Source: an uncultured bacterium (GTDB lineage Bacteria > Verrucomicrobiota > Lentisphaeria > Victivallales > UBA1829). From it: DNA of 64,000 bases. Under the pieces are notes generated by a model. The model was not told where the DNA came from. It worked only from the letters and a program-made list of their open reading frames with translations, and made no database searches. The translations under genes and the position numbers were made by a program. The stretch is from positions 62,001 to 126,000 of the forward strand of contig CACZEK010000007.1 of NCBI GenBank assembly GCA_902780135.1. Direction: 5' to 3'. This document shows positions 16,528 through 25,746 of the stretch, piece by piece (the stretch's first letter is position 1; the number at the start of each line of letters is the position of its first letter).

Positions 16528-17784
16528 TCAATCAACTGTATCATGTGACGGAATATCCGTCAAACCGTCATCCGTCACCAGCTTGATCTCGTCAAATGCC
16601 TTCTGGACCGCTTCGTCCATGTTCGGAATTTTCGATTCCTCGAATTCGACAAAATGAAGCTTGGCATGAATGACGGGAGAAGGCGGCGCGAAGACTGTGC
16701 AGCTGTCCGCCATCGGCTCGATGGAAATATCGAACGTGCCAATATCCTCCGCGCGGGCGATCGTCTCCAGTTTATCCATGCCGCAAAGCGGACGCACGAT
16801 CAGATCCGGCACGGCGCGGTCGATCACGGACATGTTCACGACCGTCTGGCTGGCGACCTGCCCGATCGCCTCGCCGGTCACGATCCCGTACAGATTCTTC
16901 TTTCTGCAGAGTTTCGAGGCGATGCGCATCATCATGCGGCGGTAAAGGACGGTGCGGAATTTCGGATCGCAGTTGTCGCGGATCAATTTCTGAACTTCGG
17001 AAAGATTGCAGGCATACAGCACGCCGTGCGGCTGGAACCTGTTGATGATCTTCGCGATGCGCCAGACTTTCGTGACGGATTCGATCGGCGTATAGGGATA
17101 ACTGTGGAACGTGAGGAAGTCCATCCGGCAGCCGCGTTTCATCGCCATCGCGCATGCCACGGGCGAGTCAATCCCGCCAGAAAGCATGCCGAGCAGCGGA
17201 GAATTGGAGCCGACCGGAAGGCCGCCGCGCGCCTTGACCGTTTCGAGGAAGATCGTGGAATTCTTTTCCCGGATCTCGACGCCTATGGAAATATCCGGGT
17301 TCATCAGGTCGACCTGTATCCTGTTTTCGCCGAACATTTCCTCTATCATGCTCGCGGTTTCGATCTCGATCTCCTTGGAGCGCAACGGAAAACTCTTGTC
17401 GGAACGCCGTGCTCTCGTCCGGAATTTTACGGGACGGCCGAGCGTTTCAAGTTTCTGTTTGAACAAAGGCTTTACAGCGTTTTTGATATGGTCCAGAACG
17501 GCTTCGATGGTGCGTTCCCCCTCGATGCAGAAGGAAAACGAATCCAGGCCGAAACAGTCTTTCAGGCGTTCTTTCAGATACTCCTGTTCCTCTTCCGTGA
17601 AAATCTCAAATTCGTTTTTATGGATGAAAATACGGCCGCGCATTTTCACGAAATTCAAACCGGGAACACGGTCTTTCGTCATGCGTTTCATATTGCGTAT
17701 CAGCGCATTTTCGAACATGCTGCGGTTGTTTCCCTTCGTCGCGATCTCGTTGTAGCGGCAGATGATGGAATTGTAAAGCGCCAT
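16528..17784 (-). CDS. thiI: tRNA 4-thiouridine synthetase, short form without rhodanese domain
   Basis: ThiI adenylates U8 of tRNA and transfers sulfur to give 4-thiouridine; it may also serve thiazole synthesis. The 418-residue protein has the N-terminal ferredoxin-like and THUMP domains (about 1-165) and an adenylating PP-loop, LSGGIDSPVA (about 199-208). It ends near residue 418, so the C-terminal rhodanese domain of the E. coli protein (482 residues, with the persulfide cysteine) is absent, as in many Gram-positive and anaerobic lineages. Another persulfide donor must supply sulfur. It lies 21 bp after recF, probably in one transcript with dnaN and recF. Confidence 0.9.
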   Translation of the reverse strand: MALYNSIICRYNEIATKGNNRSMFENALIRNMKRMTKDRVPGLNFVKMRGRIFIHKNEFEIFTEEEQEYLKERLKDCFGLDSFSFCIEGERTIEAVLDHIKNAVKPLFKQKLETLGRPVKFRTRARRSDKSFPLRSKEIEIETASMIEEMFGENRIQVDLMNPDISIGVEIREKNSTIFLETVKARGGLPVGSNSPLLGMLSGGIDSPVACAMAMKRGCRMDFLTFHSYPYTPIESVTKVWRIAKIINRFQPHGVLYACNLSEVQKLIRDNCDPKFRTVLYRRMMMRIASKLCRKKNLYGIVTGEAIGQVASQTVVNMSVIDRAVPDLIVRPLCGMDKLETIARAEDIGTFDISIEPMADSCTVFAPPSPVIHAKLHFVEFEESKIPNMDEAVQKAFDEIKLVTDDGLTDIPSHDTVD

Positions 17785-17805
17785 AGTGATATAACTCCTG
17801 TAGGA

Positions 17806-18876
17806 TTAGACAGCGCGTCCGGCTGTAATATGAACGATCTGTGAATGTTGCGTCAGAGGATTGTCCGGGATTTCCGTGAAGGAACAGAACACCTGTTTCG
17901 CTTCCGATATCTTATGATAAAACGCCTCCTGCGTCTTTTTATCGAGATCTCCGGTGGCGTCATCCACGATAACGACCGTGTTGTCCTTTGACATGGAATG
18001 ATTTTTGACAATATCGAATTCCGCTTCCTTCAGCGCGAACGATGTCGCGCGGCACTGTCCGCGGGAACCGTAAAGTTTCAACGATTTCCCGTCCGCGACA
18101 AAATCGAAATCGTCAAGATGCGGTCCGGTCGTCGTATATCCATTCAGTCTGTCTTTTTCCAGATTCCTCTCAAGTTTTTCCTCAAAGATTTTCGGGTCGG
18201 AAAGCTCGTGAACCGTCTTTAATTTCAGTTGCAGATCGGCAAGCTCCGGCTTCAATTCCGCCATGATGTTTCTCATAAAATCGGATAAGATTCTGAGATG
18301 GATTTCACGCGTCTGAACGATCTCCGATCCGTATTTCGCAAGCGACGGATGATACGACCGGATCACATCGTTGTTCGCATCTTTCATCCGCAGCAAACAG
18401 TTCCTGTTTTTTACACCGTTATAATACGCCTGCAGCGCGGTGAAATATCCGTGGTCCAGCATGGAAATGAACATATCCATGAACTTCCGCCTCACCTGGG
18501 AACGTCCGGTGATGATCTCCGGGTCGTCCGGCAGAAACGTAACCGTGTTGAACGAACCGGCGAACTCGCTGGCGCGTGCGACATGCTTTCCGTCCACGAC
18601 CAGTTTCCGCGTCTCGCCGAGCTCGACCGCGAGCTGTTTCGACCAGTCGCGGAACGAAACGGAAGCCCCGACGAGCGCGGACGGCGCATGCAGCCGTATC
18701 ATTTCCGAGGTGCGCGACGTGCGGAACGACCTCAGATTCGCAAGGTAAAACAGTGCCTCCAGCAGACTGGTCTTCCCCTGTCCGTTCGAGCCGCAGAGAA
18801 ACACGTTCGGCGCCTCGAAACGCAGGGACACCGATTCGAACAACCGGAAATTCTGCAGGACCAGTGAATTTACCAT
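17806..18876 (-). CDS. recF: DNA replication and repair protein RecF
   Basis: RecF is an SMC-like ATPase that loads RecA at gaps with RecO and RecR. The 356-residue sequence has Walker A GSNGQGKT (29-36), the ABC-type signature around LYGSRGQCRATSFAL and Walker B VVIVDDATGDLD near the C-terminus. The usual Walker B of RecF is LLLDDVxSELD; DDATGDLD is a modest variant. It follows dnaN at a distance of 151 bp, keeping the classical dnaN-recF order without dnaA or gyrB, and precedes thiI. Confidence 0.92.
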   Translation of the reverse strand: MVNSLVLQNFRLFESVSLRFEAPNVFLCGSNGQGKTSLLEALFYLANLRSFRTSRTSEMIRLHAPSALVGASVSFRDWSKQLAVELGETRKLVVDGKHVARASEFAGSFNTVTFLPDDPEIITGRSQVRRKFMDMFISMLDHGYFTALQAYYNGVKNRNCLLRMKDANNDVIRSYHPSLAKYGSEIVQTREIHLRILSDFMRNIMAELKPELADLQLKLKTVHELSDPKIFEEKLERNLEKDRLNGYTTTGPHLDDFDFVADGKSLKLYGSRGQCRATSFALKEAEFDIVKNHSMSKDNTVVIVDDATGDLDKKTQEAFYHKISEAKQVFCSFTEIPDNPLTQHSQIVHITAGRAV

Positions 18877-19027
18877 GAAAACGCCGAAAGATTACTAAAG
18901 ATGAAGAGATTGAATACGGAAGTCCCGCCGCATGCACGGTTTGAGCTTACGGCAGGACTTTCAGCACGTTTTTCAGCACGATCACATTTCTCCGACCGCA
19001 CTGTTTGCGCCGCATGACTTGCTGTTC

Positions 19028-20125
19028 TTATTTGTTCCTCATCGGCATGATGACGTACAGGAAGCCGTCGCCGCTCTCAATCGCGATCGGGCTCATGACG
19101 TCGTTCACCTTGATGAACACGTTGTCGACCTGGATGTGCTTGAAGGGATCCAGGAAGAAGTTCGAGTTGAACGAAGCGGACATCTCCTCGCCGTCGTACT
19201 GGATGGGCACGCTCTCGCGGCCTTCGCCGATGTTGCTGTTCGTTTCGAAGAGCATGCTGTCGGACTTGAACGTGAGGGACACCTTCGGCGAACCGCTTTC
19301 CGCGAGGGTCACGCAGATGAGCTCGAGCGCATAGATCACGCTCTCGCAGGAGACGGTGACGGTCTGCTTGAAGGAAGCCGGGATGACCTGGCGGTAGTTC
19401 GGATAGTTGCCTTCGATGAGCTTGGACGTGATCACGGAAGCGCCGACCTCGAACACGACCTGGTTTTCTGCGATGTTGATCGCGACTTCGCCTTCCTTTT
19501 CGAGGAGGCGCTTGAGTTCGTTCGCGGCCTTCTGCGTGATGATGATGTCGCCCTCGGAACCTTCCGGAAGCTCTTCGAAGACCTTCTCGCAGAGCGCAAG
19601 GCGTTTTCCGTCGGTGGCGACCGCGGTAAACTTGCCGTCGCGGACGGAGAACAGGATGCCCTGCAGGACCTTGCGGGAATCTTCGAGGCTGGCGGCGTAT
19701 GCAATGCGCTCGATGATGACCGCCATGTCCGCCTGCTTCATGGAGAAGGAACGGATGAATTTGACCTCATCCTTCTTCGGATAGTCGGCGGGGTTGAGTC
19801 CGAGCAGCATGATGGACGCGGTGCCGCATTTGATCGTGGAGTGGAAATTGTCTCCGCTTTCGATCTCGATGAACTCGCCGCGGAACTTGGAGACGAGGGT
19901 GAGCATCTTCTTCGCGGGCAGGGTGGTATTGCCGGCTTCGATGACCTCGGCATCGACGACAGTCTCCATGCGGATCTCAAGGTCGGTGCCGGTAAGCTTC
20001 AGTTTTCCGTCCGCTGCCTCAAAAAGAATATTGGAGAGTACGGGAAGGGTATTGCGCGTATTGACGATATTGCCGACCCTCTGCAGGGCTTTCAGCATGG
20101 TCTCTCTGGAAATTTTGATTTTCAT
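19028..20125 (-). CDS. dnaN: DNA polymerase III beta subunit (sliding clamp)
   Basis: The clamp encircles DNA and tethers polymerase III. The 365-residue sequence has three similar domains in tandem and the ends expected of DnaN: MKIKISRETMLKALQRVGNIVNTRNTLPVLSNIL at the start, with the C-terminal YVIMPMRNK replacing the typical MPMRL. The central TDLEIRM and ATDGKRLA segments are also family-typical. GGAGG lies about 10 nt before the ATG. The upstream region is shared with the divergent SIS gene. No dnaA or DnaA-box cluster is visible nearby, so this is not clearly an origin. Confidence 0.95.
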   Translation of the reverse strand: MKIKISRETMLKALQRVGNIVNTRNTLPVLSNILFEAADGKLKLTGTDLEIRMETVVDAEVIEAGNTTLPAKKMLTLVSKFRGEFIEIESGDNFHSTIKCGTASIMLLGLNPADYPKKDEVKFIRSFSMKQADMAVIIERIAYAASLEDSRKVLQGILFSVRDGKFTAVATDGKRLALCEKVFEELPEGSEGDIIITQKAANELKRLLEKEGEVAINIAENQVVFEVGASVITSKLIEGNYPNYRQVIPASFKQTVTVSCESVIYALELICVTLAESGSPKVSLTFKSDSMLFETNSNIGEGRESVPIQYDGEEMSASFNSNFFLDPFKHIQVDNVFIKVNDVMSPIAIESGDGFLYVIMPMRNK

Positions 20126-20312
20126 GGTGGATTTGCCTCCGATCTTCCGGCGGTCTGCTTTTTTGCCGTCCGGGAAAAGTTATTGAGATTGGTTTCTGAT
20201 ATGATTTTAACCTGAATTGAGCAAAAATAAAAGGAGTAAGGGGTGTCAACAGTGTCAACAACCCGCCGTTCCCGCTTCAAACACTTTTTTCGGAAGATGT
20301 TCACAAAACGGT

Positions 20313-20341
20313 TTGACTTTGTACGGAAACGGTGTTCTATT
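20313..20341 (+). promoter_or_regulatory. Promoter of the SIS-uppS-cdsA-glgB operon
   Basis: TTGACT (20313-20318), a 17-bp spacer and TCTATT (20336-20341), one mismatch from the usual TATATT of this window. An AGGTG ribosome site follows before the ATG at 20385. Confidence 0.6.
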
Positions 20342-20384
20342 AACAATGCGACCTTTTATTAAACCCTGTTGGCAGGTGACGAAC

Positions 20385-21041
20385 ATGAATATGAACAACA
20401 ATGTCAAGAAGCACATGGATGATCTTCTGGCACGGTATCCCGATCTCCGGGACACCGCGGAAAAAATCCATACATTATATTTTAACCTTGAAAACGTATT
20501 TTTCAAGAACAAAACGTTATTTATCTGCGGAAATGGCGGAAGTTGTTCTGACGCAGAGCATTTTATTGCCGAGCTCGGAAAAGGGTTCCTGAGCCGCCGC
20601 CATATCCCGTCCGAACTCGGCGACGCTCTGGAGGCCGCCTATCCCGGCGAAAACTTCCCGGAAAGGATCCAGAGGGGGTTCCGGGCGATCTCGCTGAACG
20701 GCCATCCGGCGCTTGCCTCGGCGTATACCAACGACGTCGATCCGCTCATGACGTATGCCCAGCAGCTGTACATTTTCGGCACGAAGGGGGACGCCGTGCT
20801 CGGGATCACGACTTCCGGCAATGCGAAGAATATCCTGAATCTCTTCAAAGTGGCGCGCGTGCTCGGCATATCCACATATCTCCTGACCGGGAACAACGAG
20901 GAGGGTGTGTGCAGAAAATACGCCGACTTCATCCTGGACGTCCCGGCGCGGGAAGCCTACCGCGTTCAGGAATACCATCTGCCCATCTACCACGCACTGG
21001 CGATGATGCTGGAGGAAAGGTTCTATGGCGCAGGAGAATGA
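20385..21041 (+). CDS. SIS-domain protein (GmhA/DiaA-like phosphosugar isomerase)
   Basis: This 218-residue SIS-fold protein carries FICGNGGSCSDAEHFIAEL (47-65), the phosphate-binding and catalytic signature of sedoheptulose-7-phosphate isomerase GmhA and its paralogue DiaA, and later ITTSGNAKNILN. GmhA starts ADP-heptose synthesis for LPS core; DiaA instead binds DnaA. The divergent dnaN makes DiaA conceivable, but the downstream envelope genes and the isomerase signature favour GmhA. The start at 20385 follows AGGTGACGAAC; the upstream frame extension to 20217 precedes the promoter. It overlaps uppS by 17 bp. Confidence 0.78.
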   Translation: MNMNNNVKKHMDDLLARYPDLRDTAEKIHTLYFNLENVFFKNKTLFICGNGGSCSDAEHFIAELGKGFLSRRHIPSELGDALEAAYPGENFPERIQRGFRAISLNGHPALASAYTNDVDPLMTYAQQLYIFGTKGDAVLGITTSGNAKNILNLFKVARVLGISTYLLTGNNEEGVCRKYADFILDVPAREAYRVQEYHLPIYHALAMMLEERFYGAGE

Positions 21042-21735
21042 ACTCAGACATGTGGCCGTCATCCTGGACGGCAACGGACGCTGGGCGGCACAGCACGGCG
21101 TGGAACGCAAGGAAGGCCATCTGGCGGGCGCGAACCGCGTCGTGGATTTTATGAACTACATCTCGCGCTACGAATCCATCCGCTATGTCACGCTGTATGC
21201 GTTCAGCACGGAAAACTGGAAGCGGTCGAAGGAAGAGGTCGACGCGCTGATGAACATTCTGGCGCAATTCCTCGACGACAACCTCGAAGTCCTGCTGAAG
21301 GAAAAAGTCCGCCTGCTCACGGCGGGCGATATTTCCGCGCTGCCGGAATCCTGCCGCGTCCGCCTCGACAAAGTGAAGTGCGAAACGGCAAAGGAATTCA
21401 CACGCACGTTCATCCTCGCGCTCAATTACGGTTCGCGCATGGAGATCACCGATGCCGTGAAATCCATTGCCGCCGAGGTGAAAAGCGGTACGCTTTCCCC
21501 GGAAGACATCACGGAAAAGACGGTGGCGGACCACCTGTATCTCCCCGAAGTGCCGGATCCCGACCTGCTGATCCGCACCAGCGGCGAGGAGCGCGTCAGC
21601 AATTTCCTGCTGTGGCAGATATCCTACAGCGAGTTTTATTTCACGAAGACCTTATGGCCCGATTTTGACATCAACGAGTTCGACAAGGCTGTCCGGGCGT
21701 ATTACGGCCGGAAACGCAGATTCGGAGGCAGATAA
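21025..21735 (+). CDS. uppS: Isoprenyl transferase (undecaprenyl diphosphate synthase)
   Basis: UppS condenses isopentenyl diphosphate onto farnesyl diphosphate to make the C55 carrier for peptidoglycan and LPS sugars; undecaprenyl phosphate is also the carrier used by ArnC in this window. The 236-residue sequence has HVAVILDGNGRWA (9-21) with catalytic D15, the YAFSTENWKR substrate loop and the C-terminal RTSGEERVSNFLLWQ signature. It overlaps the SIS gene by 17 bp and lies 3 bp before cdsA, a classic uppS-cdsA pair. Confidence 0.95.
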   Translation: MAQENELRHVAVILDGNGRWAAQHGVERKEGHLAGANRVVDFMNYISRYESIRYVTLYAFSTENWKRSKEEVDALMNILAQFLDDNLEVLLKEKVRLLTAGDISALPESCRVRLDKVKCETAKEFTRTFILALNYGSRMEITDAVKSIAAEVKSGTLSPEDITEKTVADHLYLPEVPDPDLLIRTSGEERVSNFLLWQISYSEFYFTKTLWPDFDINEFDKAVRAYYGRKRRFGGR

Positions 21736-21738
21736 TCC

Positions 21739-22629
21739 ATGTCAACCCTCGCAAAACGCACGTTCAGCTCCATTGTACTTCTTTCCCTTCTGGCGGGAGC
21801 GGTGTTCTTCCCGTTCGAGGTAAGAAGATGGTTTTTCACGGTTCTCTGCGCCCTGCTCGGATTCGGCGCATCGTGGGAATGCTGCGGCATGCTCAACGGA
21901 CCGAATCGGTTCAAGGGGCTCAAGTGGTTCATTTCCGCCGCGCTCGTGGCGGTCGTGTTCTTTCCGATGGTTCAGAAACGCTATCTGCCGTTCTGGCCGG
22001 GGATCTCCTTCGACCTTGCGCTTTTCGCGTTCATTTTCTGGATGATCGTGCTCTCGACGAACAAGAACCAGGAGGCGCTGCGCGCCGCGGTCAACGGGTT
22101 TGCCGTGTTCTTCCTGTTCTCCATGGCGCTCAAGCTCATTTCCGGCATTTACTACACCTACAATTTCTATGGAAACATCCCGGCGACGTTCCTGCTGTTT
22201 ATCCTCGGTACGAAGAGCGGCGACATCGGCGCGTACCTCATCGGGTCGCTGTGCAATGCCGTCACGCACGGAAAAAACCATAAGCTCGTTCCGTCCATCA
22301 GCCCGGCGAAGTCGTGGGAGGGGCTTGTCGGCGGACTCGTTTTCTCCGTGGGCGTCACGCTCGCCATCTATGCGATCTGCTCCGACAACCGGAACGGCTA
22401 TGAATGGTGGGACGGCTACGGCTACTTCAAAATGGCTGTAATAGGCGTCCTGCTGTTCTTCGGCGGCATGGTGGGCGACCTGGCGGAATCCAGCCTGAAA
22501 CGCACCTGCAACGTGAAGGATTCCGGTCATTTTCTGCCCGGGATCGGCGGACTTTTCGACCTTGTCGACAGCCTGATCGTCAATTCTTTCGTTTTCTACT
22601 TCATTCTGTTCTTTTTGAACGCCCGGTGA
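21739..22629 (+). CDS. cdsA: Phosphatidate cytidylyltransferase
   Basis: CdsA makes CDP-diacylglycerol, the branch point of phospholipid synthesis. The 296-residue protein is polytopic with about eight hydrophobic segments. The signature appears near the C-terminus as SSLKRTCNVKDSGHFLPGIGG, followed by LFDLVDSL. Compared with the family pattern (HGG and DRxD), histidine is replaced by isoleucine and the arginine by leucine, so the motif is slightly degenerate, but the aspartates and KD pair are kept. GGAGG lies about 10 nt before the ATG. Position directly after uppS supports the call. Confidence 0.88.
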   Translation: MSTLAKRTFSSIVLLSLLAGAVFFPFEVRRWFFTVLCALLGFGASWECCGMLNGPNRFKGLKWFISAALVAVVFFPMVQKRYLPFWPGISFDLALFAFIFWMIVLSTNKNQEALRAAVNGFAVFFLFSMALKLISGIYYTYNFYGNIPATFLLFILGTKSGDIGAYLIGSLCNAVTHGKNHKLVPSISPAKSWEGLVGGLVFSVGVTLAIYAICSDNRNGYEWWDGYGYFKMAVIGVLLFFGGMVGDLAESSLKRTCNVKDSGHFLPGIGGLFDLVDSLIVNSFVFYFILFFLNAR

Positions 22630-22657
22630 CCATTCGCCCTACAGGAGGACGTTTCCC

Positions 22658-24892
22658 ATGAAAAAGCTTTCCGACACGCAGGAAAACAGGGTCATGAACG
22701 AGATACTCGCCGGATCCTGCCGCAATCCGCACGATTATCTCGGCATGCACCAGGTTCCGGGCGGGGTGGCGGTCCGCGTGTACGATCCCGAGGCGGAATC
22801 CGTCACGGTCATCGCCGGAAAGAAACGTTATCCGATGACGAGGGAAAACGAACAGGGTATCTTCACTTGCCTCTTTGCGAGGAGAAAGAACCTGTTCGCG
22901 TACGAGGTCGAAAAACAGTACGCGGACAGCACGTTCACTTCGGCGGATCCGTACTGCTTCCTTCCCACGCTCGGCGAGATGGATATTTACCTTTTCAACC
23001 AGGGGGAGCACCAGCGCGTCTACGACGTGATGGGGGCGCATGTCCGGAACCTCGGCGGAGTGGAGGGCGTTTCGTTCGCGGTCTGGGCGCCGAACGCGCA
23101 GCGCGTTTCCGTGGTCGGCGACTTCAACTGCTGGGACGGACGGCGTCACCCGATGCGCATGCTGGGGCTTTCCGGCATCTGGGAACTTTTCATCCCCGGC
23201 CTCAAGCCCGGCGACGTGTACAAATTCGAGGTGAAGGGCTCGGACGGTTCCATCGTCCTGAAGCTGGACCCGTACGCCCGGCGGACCGAGCTGCGCCCGA
23301 ACAACGCCGGCATCATCGCGCAGGCGGAGCCGTTCCAATGGACCGACGACGCCTGGATGAAGAAGCGCGCCGCGACGAATCCGGTCGACAGCCCCATGAA
23401 CATCTACGAGGTGCACCTCGGCACGTGGGGCGGCCCGGGCCTGAAGCTGCCCGAAGTGAAGGAGACGTTCAACAACTACCGCGAACTCGCCGTCGCGCTT
23501 GCCGATTATGTGCGGAAAATGGGCTATACGCATGTGGAGCTGCTCCCCGTGATGGAGCACCCGCTGGACCAGTCGTGGGGCTATCAGGTGACCGGATTCT
23601 ACGCGCCGACCGCGCGCTACGGTTCGCCGGAGGATTTCGCCTGGTTCATGAACTACATGCACGAGCACGGCATCGGCGTGTTCCTGGACTGGGTCCCGGC
23701 GCATTTCCCGCGGGACACCTTCTCGCTCGGGCGTTTCGACGGGACGGCATTGTACGAGCACGCCGACCCGCGCAAGGGCGAACAGAAGGACTGGGGGACC
23801 TACATCTTCAATTTCGGGCGCAACGAGGTGCGGCAGTTCCTGATCGGCAGCGCGCTGTTCTGGCTGGATCAGTACCATGCGGACGGGCTCCGCGTGGACG
23901 CCGTCGCCTCCATGCTTTACCTCAACTATTCGCGCAAGGACGGCGAATGGATCCCGAACCAGTACGGCGGCTGCGAAAACCTCGAGGCGATCGCGTTCAT
24001 CCGCCACCTGAACGAACTCGCGCACAAGCTGTACCCCGGCATCTCCATGATCGCCGAGGAATCCACGTCCTGGCCGGGCGTTTCCCGTCCGCTCTATGTC
24101 GGCGGTCTCGGCTTCACGTTCAAATGGAACATGGGCTGGATGCACGACACGCTCGACTACTTCAAGCTGGACCCGATCTACCGCAGCTACCACCACGGCC
24201 AGCTCGCGTTTTCCATCTGCTACGCGTTCTCCGAAAACTTCATCCTCCCGCTCAGCCACGACGAGGTCGTCCACGGAAAACTCTCCCTCTTCGGCCGCAT
24301 GTCCGGCGACTACGTGCAGAAATTCGCCAACCTGCGCGCGATGTATGTCCTGATGGCGACGCACCCGGGCAAAAAACTCATCTTCATGGGCGGAGAGTTC
24401 GCGCAGGTGATCGAGTGGAACTGCAACAACCAGTCCGTCGACTGGCTCCTGCTCAAATACCCGGCGCACGACTCCGTTCACCACATGGTCGCCGACCTGA
24501 ACAGGTTCTACCTCGGCCAGCCGGCGCTGTGGGAGGACGACTTCACGCCCGCCGGATTCCAGTGGCTCGACGGCGGCGATTTCAGGCAGTCGGTCTATTC
24601 CTTCATCCGCTGGGACAAAAAACGCAAGGCGCCGCTCGTCGTGATCCTGAACCTGACTCCGGTCGTGCGCGACGATTTCAACGTCGGCGTCCCGCTCCCC
24701 GGCGAATGGGTCGAGGTGTTCAACACCGACCGCGAGGAATACGGCGGGACCGGGCTGCTGAACGGGCAGAAGATGCTCTCCACGCCCGGCGAATGCCACG
24801 GACAGAAGCAGTTCATCACGCTCCGGCTCCCGTGGCTCGGCGCGGTCGTCCTGGCTCCGAAATCCGCCGCAAAGAAGAAATCCGGAAAATAA
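22658..24892 (+). CDS. glgB: 1,4-alpha-glucan branching enzyme
   Basis: GlgB (GH13, CBM48-containing) introduces alpha-1,6 branches in glycogen. The 744-residue protein has the N-terminal carbohydrate-binding modules (including FAVWAPNAQRVSVVGDFNCWDG), then the GH13 barrel. The nucleophile lies in GLRVDAVASMLY, the acid/base in IAEEST and the transition-state stabiliser in LSHDEVVHGK. AGGAGG precedes the ATG. It is 28 bp after cdsA and probably the last gene of this operon. With glgC at 56174 it implies glycogen synthesis; a glycogen synthase is not in the window. Confidence 0.95.
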   Translation: MKKLSDTQENRVMNEILAGSCRNPHDYLGMHQVPGGVAVRVYDPEAESVTVIAGKKRYPMTRENEQGIFTCLFARRKNLFAYEVEKQYADSTFTSADPYCFLPTLGEMDIYLFNQGEHQRVYDVMGAHVRNLGGVEGVSFAVWAPNAQRVSVVGDFNCWDGRRHPMRMLGLSGIWELFIPGLKPGDVYKFEVKGSDGSIVLKLDPYARRTELRPNNAGIIAQAEPFQWTDDAWMKKRAATNPVDSPMNIYEVHLGTWGGPGLKLPEVKETFNNYRELAVALADYVRKMGYTHVELLPVMEHPLDQSWGYQVTGFYAPTARYGSPEDFAWFMNYMHEHGIGVFLDWVPAHFPRDTFSLGRFDGTALYEHADPRKGEQKDWGTYIFNFGRNEVRQFLIGSALFWLDQYHADGLRVDAVASMLYLNYSRKDGEWIPNQYGGCENLEAIAFIRHLNELAHKLYPGISMIAEESTSWPGVSRPLYVGGLGFTFKWNMGWMHDTLDYFKLDPIYRSYHHGQLAFSICYAFSENFILPLSHDEVVHGKLSLFGRMSGDYVQKFANLRAMYVLMATHPGKKLIFMGGEFAQVIEWNCNNQSVDWLLLKYPAHDSVHHMVADLNRFYLGQPALWEDDFTPAGFQWLDGGDFRQSVYSFIRWDKKRKAPLVVILNLTPVVRDDFNVGVPLPGEWVEVFNTDREEYGGTGLLNGQKMLSTPGECHGQKQFITLRLPWLGAVVLAPKSAAKKKSGK

Positions 24893-25034
24893 TAACTGCC
24901 GGACGCAGTGTCGCTATTATCGGCGGCAGCAAAATCTGTTTCGTTCCGCGAATTTGCAGGCAGCTCCGGCGTGCGTGCCTGCCTTGGGAACAAATCCGAG
25001 ATGAATTCTTTTGTCCGAAATAGGCATGGACCGT

Positions 25035-25062
25035 TTGACTTTTTCCTGCGGTGTGATATATT
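25035..25062 (+). promoter_or_regulatory. Promoter of the abiE operon
   Basis: TTGACT (25035-25040), a 16-bp spacer and TATATT (25057-25062). The leader to the ATG at 25153 is about 85 nt. AbiEi antitoxins usually repress their own promoter, so an operator is expected here; no clear inverted repeat was found. Confidence 0.65.
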
Positions 25063-25152
25063 GTTTTTATTCTTTTCGCTATTAAGAGCGTAATAGTATA
25101 GCGAGAAAAGAAACTTTCGACTGGAAACAATTGGGAAAATGAGGCGAAGGAC

Positions 25153-25746
25153 ATGGAACAATACGACCTGATGGATCGGCTTGTAGCGGCAGGGAACGGT
25201 TATCTCCAGGCCTCTGTCGTTCGTGAGCACGATATTTCAAAATACACGCTGACGAAGTATTTGAAAACACGCGGTATGGTACGAACAGCACATGGCGTAT
25301 ACGCCGTCGTGGATGCGTGGACGGACAGCTATTTCCTGCTTGCTGTTCGAAACGGCAGAATCGTGTTTTCACGCGAAAGCGCCCTCTACTTGCATGGGCT
25401 GATGGACCGGGAACCGCCCGCAACCATCGTTACGGTACCAGAAGGCTACAATTCCACACATATTGCCAGACAGGGCGTACGCGTCATTCATTCCAAGCCT
25501 GAATGGTACGTTTTGGGTGTCACGAAGGTTAAAACCGCATTCGGGAACGAAGTGCCCGTGTATGACCGTGAACGGACGATCTGCGACTTGATCCGCTGCC
25601 GCAAGAATATTGAAATTCAAACATTCCGGACGGCCATGCGGGAATACATGAGCAGCGAGAAAAAGAACCTCGGCTATCTGATGCGCTATGCCAGGAAACT
25701 TGGCATTGAGGACAACGTGCGAATCTATACGGAGGTGATGCTGTGA
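25153..25746 (+). CDS. abiEi: AbiEi-type antitoxin / transcriptional repressor (type IV toxin-antitoxin)
   Basis: The 197-residue protein matches the AbiEi family. It has an N-terminal winged-helix segment (about 1-60, with DISKYTLTKYLKTRGMVRTAHGVYAV), then the conserved FSRESALYLHGLMDREP block and the C-terminal YDRERTICDLIRCR helix region. AbiEi antitoxins repress the operon and neutralise AbiEii without a stable protein complex (type IV). The stop overlaps the toxin start (GTGA). Composition is visibly less G+C-rich than the flanking glgB and secDF, suggesting transfer. Confidence 0.9.
   Translation: MEQYDLMDRLVAAGNGYLQASVVREHDISKYTLTKYLKTRGMVRTAHGVYAVVDAWTDSYFLLAVRNGRIVFSRESALYLHGLMDREPPATIVTVPEGYNSTHIARQGVRVIHSKPEWYVLGVTKVKTAFGNEVPVYDRERTICDLIRCRKNIEIQTFRTAMREYMSSEKKNLGYLMRYARKLGIEDNVRIYTEVML

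Noticed and set aside
20126-20384. Replication origin next to dnaN
   Set aside because: No dnaA gene, no cluster of DnaA boxes and no A+T-rich unwinding element were evident.
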